A DNA stretch of 6,104 bases. Origin: Oscillospiraceae bacterium. Its GTDB lineage: Bacteria; Bacillota; Clostridia; Oscillospirales; UBA929. Shown here in pieces: positions 1 through 5,678 of the stretch (positions within the stretch are counted from its first letter, which is position 1; every line of letters begins with the position of its first letter). A program made the position numbers and the translations under genes. The notes beneath the pieces are model-generated. The model saw only the letters and a program-made list of their open reading frames with translations. It had not been told where the DNA came from and ran no database searches. Location: positions 1 to 6,104 of the forward strand of contig JAISVY010000115.1 of NCBI GenBank assembly GCA_031271325.1, in the 5' to 3' direction.

Positions 1-703
1 GCGGGGACAATGTTTTCAGAAGATACCCCTCCGGGTTCAGCTCTTTTACCTTCCTGAATTTTTCCTCGTCTTCTATGGCGGTCAGAAAGATCACCGGTAT
101 GTCGGTAAACTCCGTTTCCGTCCGTATCATTTCCAAGACCTGCTTACCGTCAACCACGGGCATAGCGTAATCCAGAAGCACCAGATCCGGGCGGTTCAGG
201 GATATGTATTTGATGGCCATGGCGGCGGAATTGGCGAGGAAAACGTTGTATTTGTCTCCCAGCCATTCTTTGATGCTCCGAAGCATCGCCCCGGAGTCGT
301 CAACCGCCAATATTTTTTTCCGAATCTCCGCGCTGTACTGCTTAATCAGGTTTTTTACCGTCTCCGCAAGGCTGATTGTGTTGATCGGGCGTACAAATTC
401 CTTGCATATAAACTCCTTGGGGAACAGAGCGTTTACTCTTTTCAGCGCCTCCGCGGTCCCGACGGCGAAGACGGGGAGGTCATCCGCAATGACCCGGTCT
501 TTCAGAAAGTTCAGCGCGGGCTGCTGCCCCAGGAGCGCTTCGTCCACATACATCAAAACGCCGTGAACCGGCTCGCCGGCCTGATTGATGGCATCCGTAT
601 CGGCACAGACCATATCAACCTGATATGTGTCTTTCTCAAGCCGTTCCTTAATCGACATAAGCAGAAAACTTTCTGTCTCGGTGACAATCAGTATGCGCTG
701 CAT
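1..703 (-). CDS. Response regulator with degenerate plus intact receiver domains (C-terminus off the left edge)
   Basis: The gene reads leftward from ATG 703-701 for 234 codons and runs out of the window, so the C-terminus and any output domain are missing. Residues about 3-120 resemble a CheY-like receiver whose active site is lost: T8/E9 replace the acidic pair, Y52 replaces the phospho-acceptor Asp, and R105 precedes the conserved Pro (FVRPI). Residues about 130-234 form a second receiver with intact chemistry: D135/D136 (ILAVDD), phospho-acceptor D178 (LLDYAMP), T208 (FLTA) and K230 (YLLK). The start is one nucleotide after the stop of the upstream hybrid kinase, with GGGAGG inside that gene's last codons, so translational coupling is expected. 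I infer that D178 is the final acceptor of the phosphorelay begun by that kinase. The unseen C-terminus could carry GGDEF, HD-GYP or DNA-binding output, or nothing. Confidence 0.9.
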   Translation of the reverse strand, partial: MQRILIVTETESFLLMSIKERLEKDTYQVDMVCADTDAINQAGEPVHGVLMYVDEALLGQQPALNFLKDRVIADDLPVFAVGTAEALKRVNALFPKEFICKEFVRPINTISLAETVKNLIKQYSAEIRKKILAVDDSGAMLRSIKEWLGDKYNVFLANSAAMAIKYISLNRPDLVLLDYAMPVVDGKQVLEMIRTETEFTDIPVIFLTAIEDEEKFRKVKELNPEGYLLKTLSP

Positions 704-704
704 A

Positions 705-3700
705 TCATGTCCTACCTCCCGTTATTGACCTGTCCTCCGGCAATGTTTCGGCAAACCGCAGCAGTTCCTGTGCCTGTTTGATTAAACCGTTCATATTCAA
801 GTCCGCGGCGTATATACCCAACATGTCCGCCTGTGTCTGGCATTCGCCGGGGAAGCGGAGCCCCTCCAGCTTGTTCACAGCTTCGTCCACGCCGTCCAGG
901 TCAAAACTGCCCGCAGCCGAAATAAGCGTTTTCAGTGTCAAAACCAGTTCTTTCCCGGACATCTCGCCTTTGCCGCGCCTGTGCGCCCCGGCAAAGGGTT
1001 GGAGCAGCGGGCGGAAGCCCCTATATCGTGCCAGCACGGCGGGCGCTTCGCGTTCTAACGCTTCCAAATCTCCCTCGCCCCCAAGAATCTCCAGACGGTG
1101 GAACGCCTCGGCGAGTTCCTCCGCCCCGATGATTTGCGCGCTGGTCTTCAAGGCGTGGGCGAGGACGGTCACGTCGGAAATACGGCCTTCGGCGACAGAC
1201 GTTTCGATTTGGGCGGATTTCAAATCAATCAGCCTGTAAAAGTCCCTGATCAGTTTGACAAATAATTCTTTAGAGCCGGAATGCTTGATTCCCTGACCCG
1301 AATTGATCCCCTCTATCTCCGATAAGCCGCCGCCGGGCGACTGCTCAAACGCGCCGCCGCTCTCCGGAGCGTCCCCGTCGGCGCAAAGCCCCCCGGTTTC
1401 AAGGCTTTTATCGCGAACCCACCGATGAAGAACCGCGTCGAGCTTTTCAAGGTCGATCGGCTTGGAGATAAACGCCTGAAAGCCGCTGTTCAAAAACATC
1501 TCCTCGCTGCCGGTGACCGCGTTGGCGGTGAGGGCGATGATGGGGACCGTTTTTGCGTATTCCGTGCCGATCTCCTCACGTATGATCCGCGCCGCCTCGA
1601 TCCCGTCTATCCCCGGCATCATGTGATCCATAAATACCGCGCTGTAACGCGCTTTTTCCTCGCGGATGGCGCGGATTGCCTCCAAACCGCCCGACACGCA
1701 GTCGATCCGCATGCCGTAGGGCTTCATAAGCCCTTTCGCGACATCCAAGTTGGTGATGTTGTCGTCCACCAGCAATACTCTCGCGTAGGGCAATTGAAGG
1801 CGCTTTACGCGGGCGTTGCCGTCGAGCTTGTTTACGGAATACTGGAACCGTTTCAAGCTGTCCGCCGCCTTATCGCCGATCACGTCGTTATTGACGCGTC
1901 CCTGCCGCAGCCTAACCGTGAAAACGCTGCCCTTACCGTACACGCTTTCGACGCTAACCGTTCCGCCCATCATCTCCGCAAGGCTTTTTGTGATGGAGAG
2001 ACCCAGCCCGGTGCCGCCCGCCTGGTGGTACGACGTTGCCCCGAACTGCTCAAATTCAGCGAAAAGGCGCTCAAGATGATCCCGGCGGATACCGGTGCCG
2101 GTGTCGCTGACGCGCACGGTCATCCAGACCGAGTCCCCGTCACGCTCGCAGAAAAGGCCGAGCTCTACCAAACCCTCCTCTGTGTATTTGAACGCGTTGG
2201 ACAAAAGGTTGCTGATGATCTGTTTGACCCGTAAACTGTCCCCGTAAAGGCGGGCGGGCAGGTTCCCGTCGACGTTCAGAACAAAGCGAATGGGTCTGCT
2301 GCCGATGCGCAGTATGTTTTGCAAGACGGAATCGTTGATCAGGCTTGGGACGTCATAGGTGTCCGGGAGTATCTCAAACTTCCCCGACTGTATCTTCGAT
2401 ATGTCAAGGATGTCATTGACGATGCTGAGCAGGGTCGAGCCGGAGTTGTATATTTTCTCAAGATTCAGCTTTGTGTTCCCGCTCACCTCTTCGCTGTCAA
2501 GCGCGATTTCGGAAAGCCCGATAATCGCGTTCAGCGGCGTGCGCATTTCATGGCTCATGCTGGCAAGAAAGTCGCTTTTGGCGGTGTTCGCCTTTTTCAC
2601 CGTTTCCAGCATCTGCATCACGCGGGCGTGCTCGCCGCGAATCGCGGCTGCCTGGGTTTTGATTGTGACGCTCAGCTTTTCCAGGGCGCGGTTCATTAAA
2701 TCCTTCTCTGACCGCGGCTGCAGCGGGAAGGACAAGCCGCCGTTTGCGATGTCCTCCACCGTTTGAACCTGCCGTCTGGTGTTCTGTATCATACTGTTAA
2801 ACGCATCGGCTAAGGTACGGGTTTCATCCTTCGTATTTACACGGATCTCCAGCTCGGTGTCCCCGGCCGCCAAAGCGGAGGCGGCTCTGGTCATGGCGCG
2901 TATCGGCTTTACGATATGCCCGACGACAATCAGCAGAAGCGACAGGGAAGCCGCCAGCATGACGGCTGTAATCACCCCGCCACCCCGCACAAAGTCCCAT
3001 ATGGTTTTCAGCTCTTCGTTGAGATACTGCCCGATAAACAGCATCCCGGCTGCCTGACCGTTCGCCCCGTATATCGGGGTATACCGGCATACGGCGATGC
3101 GTCCCAGAATATCCACACGCCCCGAATATGTGTTCCCGGCAAGGACGGTTTCTGCTATATACGCGTCGGCTTTCGTGCCGACAACACGCTCGCCGTTTTC
3201 CCCAAGCACCGTCGTCGAAATCCGCTCGTCACCCAATACAACGGTGACCTCACATCCGATCATTTCTTTGATTTTGTCTACAAAACGATTCGTATCAAGG
3301 CGGAATCCGGCCGAGACGACGCCGATTACCTCACCTTGGCTGTTCAGAATCGGCGTTCCCGAACAAACGGACAGGCGGACGGCGGAACCCTCCTCGATCG
3401 CGCTCAGCGGCTCGCCGTTCATCGCGGAGCGGACATGGACCTGGGACGAAATCAAATCCCCGGTTTCTTCCGGCGAGTGGGTACGCGCGATCACCCGTCC
3501 GTCCGGGTCGGTGAGCGTACAAAACTCCGCGCCGCTGTTTTCCTGCGCCGACAAAGCTCTCGCCAGCAAAACGCCGCGGTTGCCTTCCTCCGCCGCTCTG
3601 ATGATCACCGGATCCCTGGAAATGCTCAAAGACACGGCGGCCGCTTCCGCCTTCATCGCGTCAAGCGCGCTCAGCGCGACCTTTGTCGCCGTATCGACGC

Positions 3701-3833
3701 TGCTGACCGTTGAGGTATCCACAAAAACGGAGAACTGGCGAATGTTCCAAAGCAAGATCGAAACCGCGACGGTAAGCACGATGATCACGGCCGGAAGCAG
3801 TATCTTGGCTTTTATACCGGTGATTGTTATCAT
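705..3833 (-). CDS. Membrane hybrid sensor histidine kinase (Cache-HAMP-HisKA-HATPase-REC-HPt)
   Basis: A 1042-residue sensor kinase. TM1 spans residues about 10-30. An extracytoplasmic region about 33-283 looks like a Cache-type ligand sensor (GVVSAGF near 171-177, AAGMLFIGQY near 261-270). TM2 is about 284-306 and HAMP about 307-360. HisKA has the H-box SHEMRTPL with phospho-acceptor H428. The HATPase has N542/N546 (N-box), DTGTG 577-581 (G1) and GGTGLGL 606-612 (G2). The receiver has D690/D691, D736 (FMDHMMP), T769 and K791-P792. The HPt domain at about 845-940 has H893 in HALKTSA. A helical tail, 955-1042, follows. All catalytic residues are present, so an active H428-D736-H893 relay is expected, passing phosphate to the response regulator gene one base downstream. 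The ligand cannot be told from sequence. The start ATG is preceded directly by GAGGAG; an in-frame TAA at 3851-3849 leaves no better upstream start. Confidence 0.95.
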   Translation of the reverse strand: MITITGIKAKILLPAVIIVLTVAVSILLWNIRQFSVFVDTSTVSSVDTATKVALSALDAMKAEAAAVSLSISRDPVIIRAAEEGNRGVLLARALSAQENSGAEFCTLTDPDGRVIARTHSPEETGDLISSQVHVRSAMNGEPLSAIEEGSAVRLSVCSGTPILNSQGEVIGVVSAGFRLDTNRFVDKIKEMIGCEVTVVLGDERISTTVLGENGERVVGTKADAYIAETVLAGNTYSGRVDILGRIAVCRYTPIYGANGQAAGMLFIGQYLNEELKTIWDFVRGGGVITAVMLAASLSLLLIVVGHIVKPIRAMTRAASALAAGDTELEIRVNTKDETRTLADAFNSMIQNTRRQVQTVEDIANGGLSFPLQPRSEKDLMNRALEKLSVTIKTQAAAIRGEHARVMQMLETVKKANTAKSDFLASMSHEMRTPLNAIIGLSEIALDSEEVSGNTKLNLEKIYNSGSTLLSIVNDILDISKIQSGKFEILPDTYDVPSLINDSVLQNILRIGSRPIRFVLNVDGNLPARLYGDSLRVKQIISNLLSNAFKYTEEGLVELGLFCERDGDSVWMTVRVSDTGTGIRRDHLERLFAEFEQFGATSYHQAGGTGLGLSITKSLAEMMGGTVSVESVYGKGSVFTVRLRQGRVNNDVIGDKAADSLKRFQYSVNKLDGNARVKRLQLPYARVLLVDDNITNLDVAKGLMKPYGMRIDCVSGGLEAIRAIREEKARYSAVFMDHMMPGIDGIEAARIIREEIGTEYAKTVPIIALTANAVTGSEEMFLNSGFQAFISKPIDLEKLDAVLHRWVRDKSLETGGLCADGDAPESGGAFEQSPGGGLSEIEGINSGQGIKHSGSKELFVKLIRDFYRLIDLKSAQIETSVAEGRISDVTVLAHALKTSAQIIGAEELAEAFHRLEILGGEGDLEALEREAPAVLARYRGFRPLLQPFAGAHRRGKGEMSGKELVLTLKTLISAAGSFDLDGVDEAVNKLEGLRFPGECQTQADMLGIYAADLNMNGLIKQAQELLRFAETLPEDRSITGGRT
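715..720 (-). promoter_or_regulatory. Shine-Dalgarno of the response regulator, inside the kinase gene's end
   Basis: GGGAGG on the minus strand lies within the final Gly-Gly codons of the kinase gene, 11 bases before ATG 703-701. With only one base between the kinase TGA (707-705) and this ATG, it fixes the start and suggests coupled translation. Confidence 0.75.
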
Positions 3834-3839
3834 CTCCTC
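3834..3839 (-). promoter_or_regulatory. Shine-Dalgarno-like GAGGAG abutting the kinase start
   Basis: GAGGAG on the minus strand ends directly at ATG 3833-3831, leaving no spacer. AAAGGA at 3863-3858 is the only other purine block and is 24 bases away. The next in-frame canonical start is GTG at codon 16, inside TM1. The ATG is therefore kept, but initiation may be inefficient. Confidence 0.45.
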
Positions 3840-3931
3840 GGAATGGGTTTACGGTGTCCTTTCTATACTATTTCTACCGCCGAAGAATGGTTCGTATTTG
3901 CCCTTATGAATGGTTTATTACGCGGGGAAGA

Positions 3932-3947
3932 CGCGCAGCGATGCGCG
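3932..3947 (+). other. Short hairpin with a GNRA tetraloop
   Basis: CGCGCA (3932-3937) and TGCGCG (3942-3947) pair perfectly around the loop GCGA, a GNRA tetraloop when read as plus-strand RNA. There is no following T-run, so it is not an obvious terminator. It lies upstream of both direct repeats. It could be part of a leader RNA or a DNA-level palindrome, or it could be chance in GC-rich sequence. Confidence 0.4.
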
Positions 3948-3968
3948 AAGCCGGGCGGGTGTTCAAAA

Positions 3969-3995
3969 AGCATACGGTTTATTCATAGCATAACG
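3969..3995 (+). repeat. Imperfect direct repeat, copy 1
   Basis: Its core, 3975-3995, matches 4087-4107 at 18 of 21 bases. The match extends upstream through AGCAT in both copies if one extra base is allowed here. It contains CATAGCATA (3984-3992), which fits the CATANNNTA -10 pattern of SigK. No AC is found 16-17 bases upstream, so this copy lacks a matching -35. Confidence 0.65.
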
Positions 3996-4076
3996 TTGGG
4001 ACAAACCGGGGCGAACGGCTCATGTATCCAGTAGTGCCAACGGTTACAAAGATTTATAGGTTTGCGGCATTTCGGA

Positions 4077-4104
4077 ACGGGAGCATCGGTTTAAGCATAG
4101 GATA
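4077..4104 (+). promoter_or_regulatory. Candidate SigK-type (sporulation mother-cell) promoter
   Basis: AC at 4077-4078 is followed after 17 bases by GCATAGGATA, whose CATANNNTA core is at 4096-4104. This fits the known SigK pattern (AC, 16-17 bases, CATANNNTA, often with a preceding G). Transcription would begin near 4110-4112, giving a leader of about 40 bases before the TTG at 4152. The pattern has few fixed bases, so a chance match is possible. The repeat of the same -10 in the upstream copy and the nature of the downstream proteins add some support. Confidence 0.45.
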
Positions 4105-4107
4105 ACG
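4082..4107 (+). repeat. Imperfect direct repeat, copy 2
   Basis: Second copy of the repeat, 112 bases downstream of the first in the same orientation. It contains CATAGGATA (4096-4104), again fitting CATANNNTA, and it ends 44 bases before the TTG start at 4152. The pair could be tandem promoters, operator sites or a local duplication. Confidence 0.65.
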
Positions 4108-4109
4108 GC

Positions 4110-4122
4110 GAGGTCACACCTC
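4110..4122 (+). other. Small inverted repeat at the predicted transcript start
   Basis: GAGGT (4110-4114) and ACCTC (4118-4122) form a 5-bp stem with a three-base loop. It falls at the predicted 5' end of the transcript, so it may stabilise the mRNA or be an operator. It is short enough to be chance. Confidence 0.3.
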
Positions 4123-4135
4123 AATATGAATGGAA

Positions 4136-4146
4136 AGAGGAGAGGG
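4136..4146 (+). promoter_or_regulatory. Ribosome binding site for the TTG-start gene at 4152
   Basis: The purine block AGAGGAGAGGG places GGAG 9 bases, and GAGGG 5 bases, before TTG 4152-4154. It decides the start, because no in-frame ATG gives the same alignment with the downstream paralogue. Confidence 0.8.
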
Positions 4147-4151
4147 TATCA

Positions 4152-5195
4152 TTGTCATTCCCGGTATTTCCGGATAAACCGGAGGGATACTCAATCGAAG
4201 ACTCTATTTCCCAGATCCTAACTTCTATCGCGATGGAGGAAATCGGACTCAGCCATATCATCAACTCGGAAGGGGAAAAGCTGCAATATGTCCTTGGCAC
4301 GCTCACCGACGTCGTCAAGCCGAACCCGACGATTCCCGAAATACTGGAGGTAAACGAAAGCATCAAAGACATGCTTAACGTTGTTTCCATGAATCAAATG
4401 TTCCTGTTCGGGAAGATGTCCGCCGCGCTGAACGCCTATTTCAAAAACCAAAACGCAAAAGACCCAAACGGCGGGGAACCTCTCCCGGATAAACCGCCAA
4501 TTCAAGAGATCCCGGCGGTGGCGGCGGGGAGGATTCTCACGCCGCAAAAAACAGGCGATACCGCCGATTGGGTGGAAATCGCGCAAAACGGCGGCTATTC
4601 GCTGATTGTCCGTACGAAATTCATCAATACATTCGCTTCGTCGGATCAGCGCGAGAACCCGGACTACCAGGCGACAATCTTTGGCACGGCGAACGGGTAC
4701 GGCGATTCCGCGGTGCGAAAGAAAATCAACGATTGGTTTACCGGCGCGGCGAAAGAAGACGCGGACAATCTGGCGGCGGACGCAAATCTGCGTAAGTTTA
4801 CGGTCAAAAGCGACGCGGCGGCGCAAACGGGCACCGGAACGGCCGGAACGGACGGCAAGACTGACAGCTTTAGCAAACCCTCCGGCGAAGCGGCCTCTTC
4901 CGGTCTCGATGTGGCGTTTGCCTTAAGCTACAGCGAAGCGGCCAATTTCGTTTCCGATGAGTACGGCTGGGGCGGCGATAATTTCCTGCCGAGCGAAGCG
5001 CCCGCCCAAAGCAATTTCGCGAAACTGACCATGCCCGCAGGCAGTCAGCTCTGGCTGCGTTCCCCGGGAAGCACGCCTGATATGGCGTCGTCACTGAGCC
5101 AAAGCGGAAAGGTCTTCCAAGCGGCGGTGGACGGGTCAAACGGCGGTTCCGGTCTTCTGTATCCCGCGTTGTGGGTTGATTCGGCGGCTTTTTAG
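4152..5195 (+). CDS. Hypothetical protein: paralogous helical N-domain plus DUF6273-like C-domain
   Basis: A 347-residue protein of unknown function with no signal peptide, no membrane segment and no cysteine. Residues about 15-92 form a helical domain (SIAMEEIGLSHI at 25-36, SEGEKLQ at 39-45, LEVNESI at 65-71) shared with the next gene. I recall similar domains at the N-termini of uncharacterised Firmicute proteins, some possibly spore- or surface-associated, but this is from memory. A proline-rich linker, about 103-122, leads to a C-domain, about 126-345. That domain resembles DUF6273: VRKKINDWF at 188-196, AFALSYSEA at 255-263, LWLRSPGS at 300-307 and YPALWVDS at 337-344. A Thr/Gly/Ala-rich stretch, about 221-250, interrupts it. 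The TTG start has a good ribosome binding site and a candidate SigK promoter upstream. The next gene follows after 33 bases, so they are probably co-transcribed. Confidence 0.85.
   Translation: MSFPVFPDKPEGYSIEDSISQILTSIAMEEIGLSHIINSEGEKLQYVLGTLTDVVKPNPTIPEILEVNESIKDMLNVVSMNQMFLFGKMSAALNAYFKNQNAKDPNGGEPLPDKPPIQEIPAVAAGRILTPQKTGDTADWVEIAQNGGYSLIVRTKFINTFASSDQRENPDYQATIFGTANGYGDSAVRKKINDWFTGAAKEDADNLAADANLRKFTVKSDAAAQTGTGTAGTDGKTDSFSKPSGEAASSGLDVAFALSYSEAANFVSDEYGWGGDNFLPSEAPAQSNFAKLTMPAGSQLWLRSPGSTPDMASSLSQSGKVFQAAVDGSNGGSGLLYPALWVDSAAF
4251..4279 (+). repeat. Conserved segment shared with the downstream paralogue (copy A)
   Basis: These 29 bases match 5328-5356 at 27 positions. They encode the SHIINSEGEK core, the best conserved part of the duplicated N-domain, and the reading frame is the same in both copies. 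This supports descent by gene duplication. Confidence 0.8.
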
Positions 5196-5210
5196 AGTAG
5201 CCGTTTGCAG

Positions 5211-5220
5211 AGAGAGGGGG
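5211..5220 (+). promoter_or_regulatory. Ribosome binding site for the second TTG-start gene
   Basis: AGAGAGGGGG ends 8 bases before TTG 5229-5231. It favours this start over the in-frame upstream TTG at 5205, which would lie in front of the site, and over ATG 5235. Confidence 0.75.
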
Positions 5221-5228
5221 TAACCGAA

Positions 5229-5603
5229 TTGTCCATGCCCGCATTCCCGGATCCCAAAACGATCCTGACGCGCGATGAAGCGGTCAACGCGATTCTCATC
5301 TCGATCGCTCTTGAGGAAACCGCTCTCAGCCATATCCTCAACGCGGAAGGGGAAAAAATCCAGCGCGCGCTTGAGAATGTCCATCAGCATTCCGATTTAC
5401 AACGGGTATTGGAAGTCAATCAAAGCGTCGCGGCGATGCTTGAGCAGATCACGGATATGCAGCTTGTTTTGACAAACAAACTCCATAAGGCGCTGCGGTG
5501 TATACCGAAGGCTGCCGACGGCGCTCCTTCGGGGAATCCGGTTCAAAAGCCGCGCCCGCCCTGTCCGCCGTGTCCCGGCAGACCGTGCGCGCACCAAAGA
5601 TAG
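5229..5603 (+). CDS. Small hypothetical paralogue of the N-domain with a Pro/Cys-rich tail
   Basis: A 124-residue protein of unknown function. Residues about 12-90 are clearly homologous to the N-domain of the preceding gene: residues 25-45 match 15 of 21 with no offset, and LEVNQSV at 61-67 matches LEVNESI. The start at TTG 5229 is chosen because it follows AGAGAGGGGG and gives the same register as the first gene (LSMPAFPDP against LSFPVFPDK). The DUF6273-like part is absent. Instead a tail, about 98-124, is rich in Pro and Cys, with Cys at 112, 115 and 120 (CPPCPGRPC) plus C91. Such a tail could bind metal or form disulfide crosslinks, as seen in some spore coat proteins; this is inference. 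There is no signal peptide or membrane segment. It is probably transcribed with the first gene and ends before a strong hairpin. Confidence 0.8.
   Translation: MSMPAFPDPKTILTRDEAVNAILISIALEETALSHILNAEGEKIQRALENVHQHSDLQRVLEVNQSVAAMLEQITDMQLVLTNKLHKALRCIPKAADGAPSGNPVQKPRPPCPPCPGRPCAHQR
5328..5356 (+). repeat. Conserved segment shared with the upstream paralogue (copy B)
   Basis: Partner of the segment at 4251-4279, with 27 of 29 bases identical. It encodes SHILNAEGEK. Flanking sequence is much less similar at the DNA level, so this is the slowest-changing core of the domain or a trace of gene conversion. Confidence 0.8.
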
Positions 5604-5624
5604 ACAGTGGATTCAAGTCAGGCC

Positions 5625-5667
5625 GCAGACAAAGCCGCTTCGCTCGGAGCAAAACGGCTTTGTCTGC
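5625..5667. terminator. Perfect 13-bp hairpin between convergent genes, probably a bidirectional terminator
   Basis: GCAGACAAAGCCG (5625-5637) pairs exactly with CGGCTTTGTCTGC (5655-5667) around a 17-base loop. It lies 21 bases after the stop of the plus-strand gene and 11 bases after the stop of the minus-strand LuxR gene (reading leftward). Neither side has a clear T-run (plus side AACCTCGGGCTTTATA), so it is not a classical intrinsic terminator. It may still stop or protect both transcripts. Confidence 0.65.
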
Positions 5668-5678
5668 AACCTCGGGCT

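Larger units (their letters stand above)
3834..4151. other. Divergent intergenic region (318 bases)
   Basis: This gap separates the minus-strand kinase operon from the plus-strand paralogue pair, so it should hold promoters for both. On the plus side I see a hairpin, two direct repeats, a SigK-like promoter and a ribosome binding site, each listed separately. On the minus side no convincing -35/-10 pair for the housekeeping sigma factor was found upstream of the kinase. A 63-codon frame at 3843-4034 has no recognisable protein and is not called. Confidence 0.7.

Noticed and set aside
204..566. Plus-strand frame of 120 codons
   Set aside because: Antisense to the response regulator, including its intact receiver active site; no protein motif seen.
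1425..2234. Plus-strand frame of 269 codons
   Set aside because: Antisense to the kinase ATPase and receiver domains, whose catalytic motifs are all intact. It is a shadow of GC-rich coding sequence.
2916..3909. Long plus-strand frames of 265 and 270 codons (2916-3713 and 3097-3909)
   Set aside because: They are antisense to the kinase Cache and membrane region, which has a convincing domain order. Their translations show no recognisable motif and they overlap each other in different frames.
3843..4034. Plus-strand frame of 63 codons in the intergenic region (internal ATG at 3906)
   Set aside because: No ribosome binding site, no recognisable sequence, and it covers the hairpin and the first repeat.
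3998..4047. Resemblance to a cyclic-di-GMP riboswitch (GGACAAACC, then a GTTAC-like segment)
   Set aside because: The order and spacing of the conserved segments do not match the GEMM core, and the paired regions could not be reconstructed by eye.
4218..4826. Minus-strand frame of 202 codons
   Set aside because: Overlaps the TTG-start gene on the other strand. The plus frame has a paralogue, a ribosome binding site and domain motifs; the minus frame has none.
5205..5228. Upstream TTG at 5205 as the start of the second paralogue
   Set aside because: It precedes the ribosome binding site at 5211-5220 and would break the zero-offset alignment with the first paralogue.
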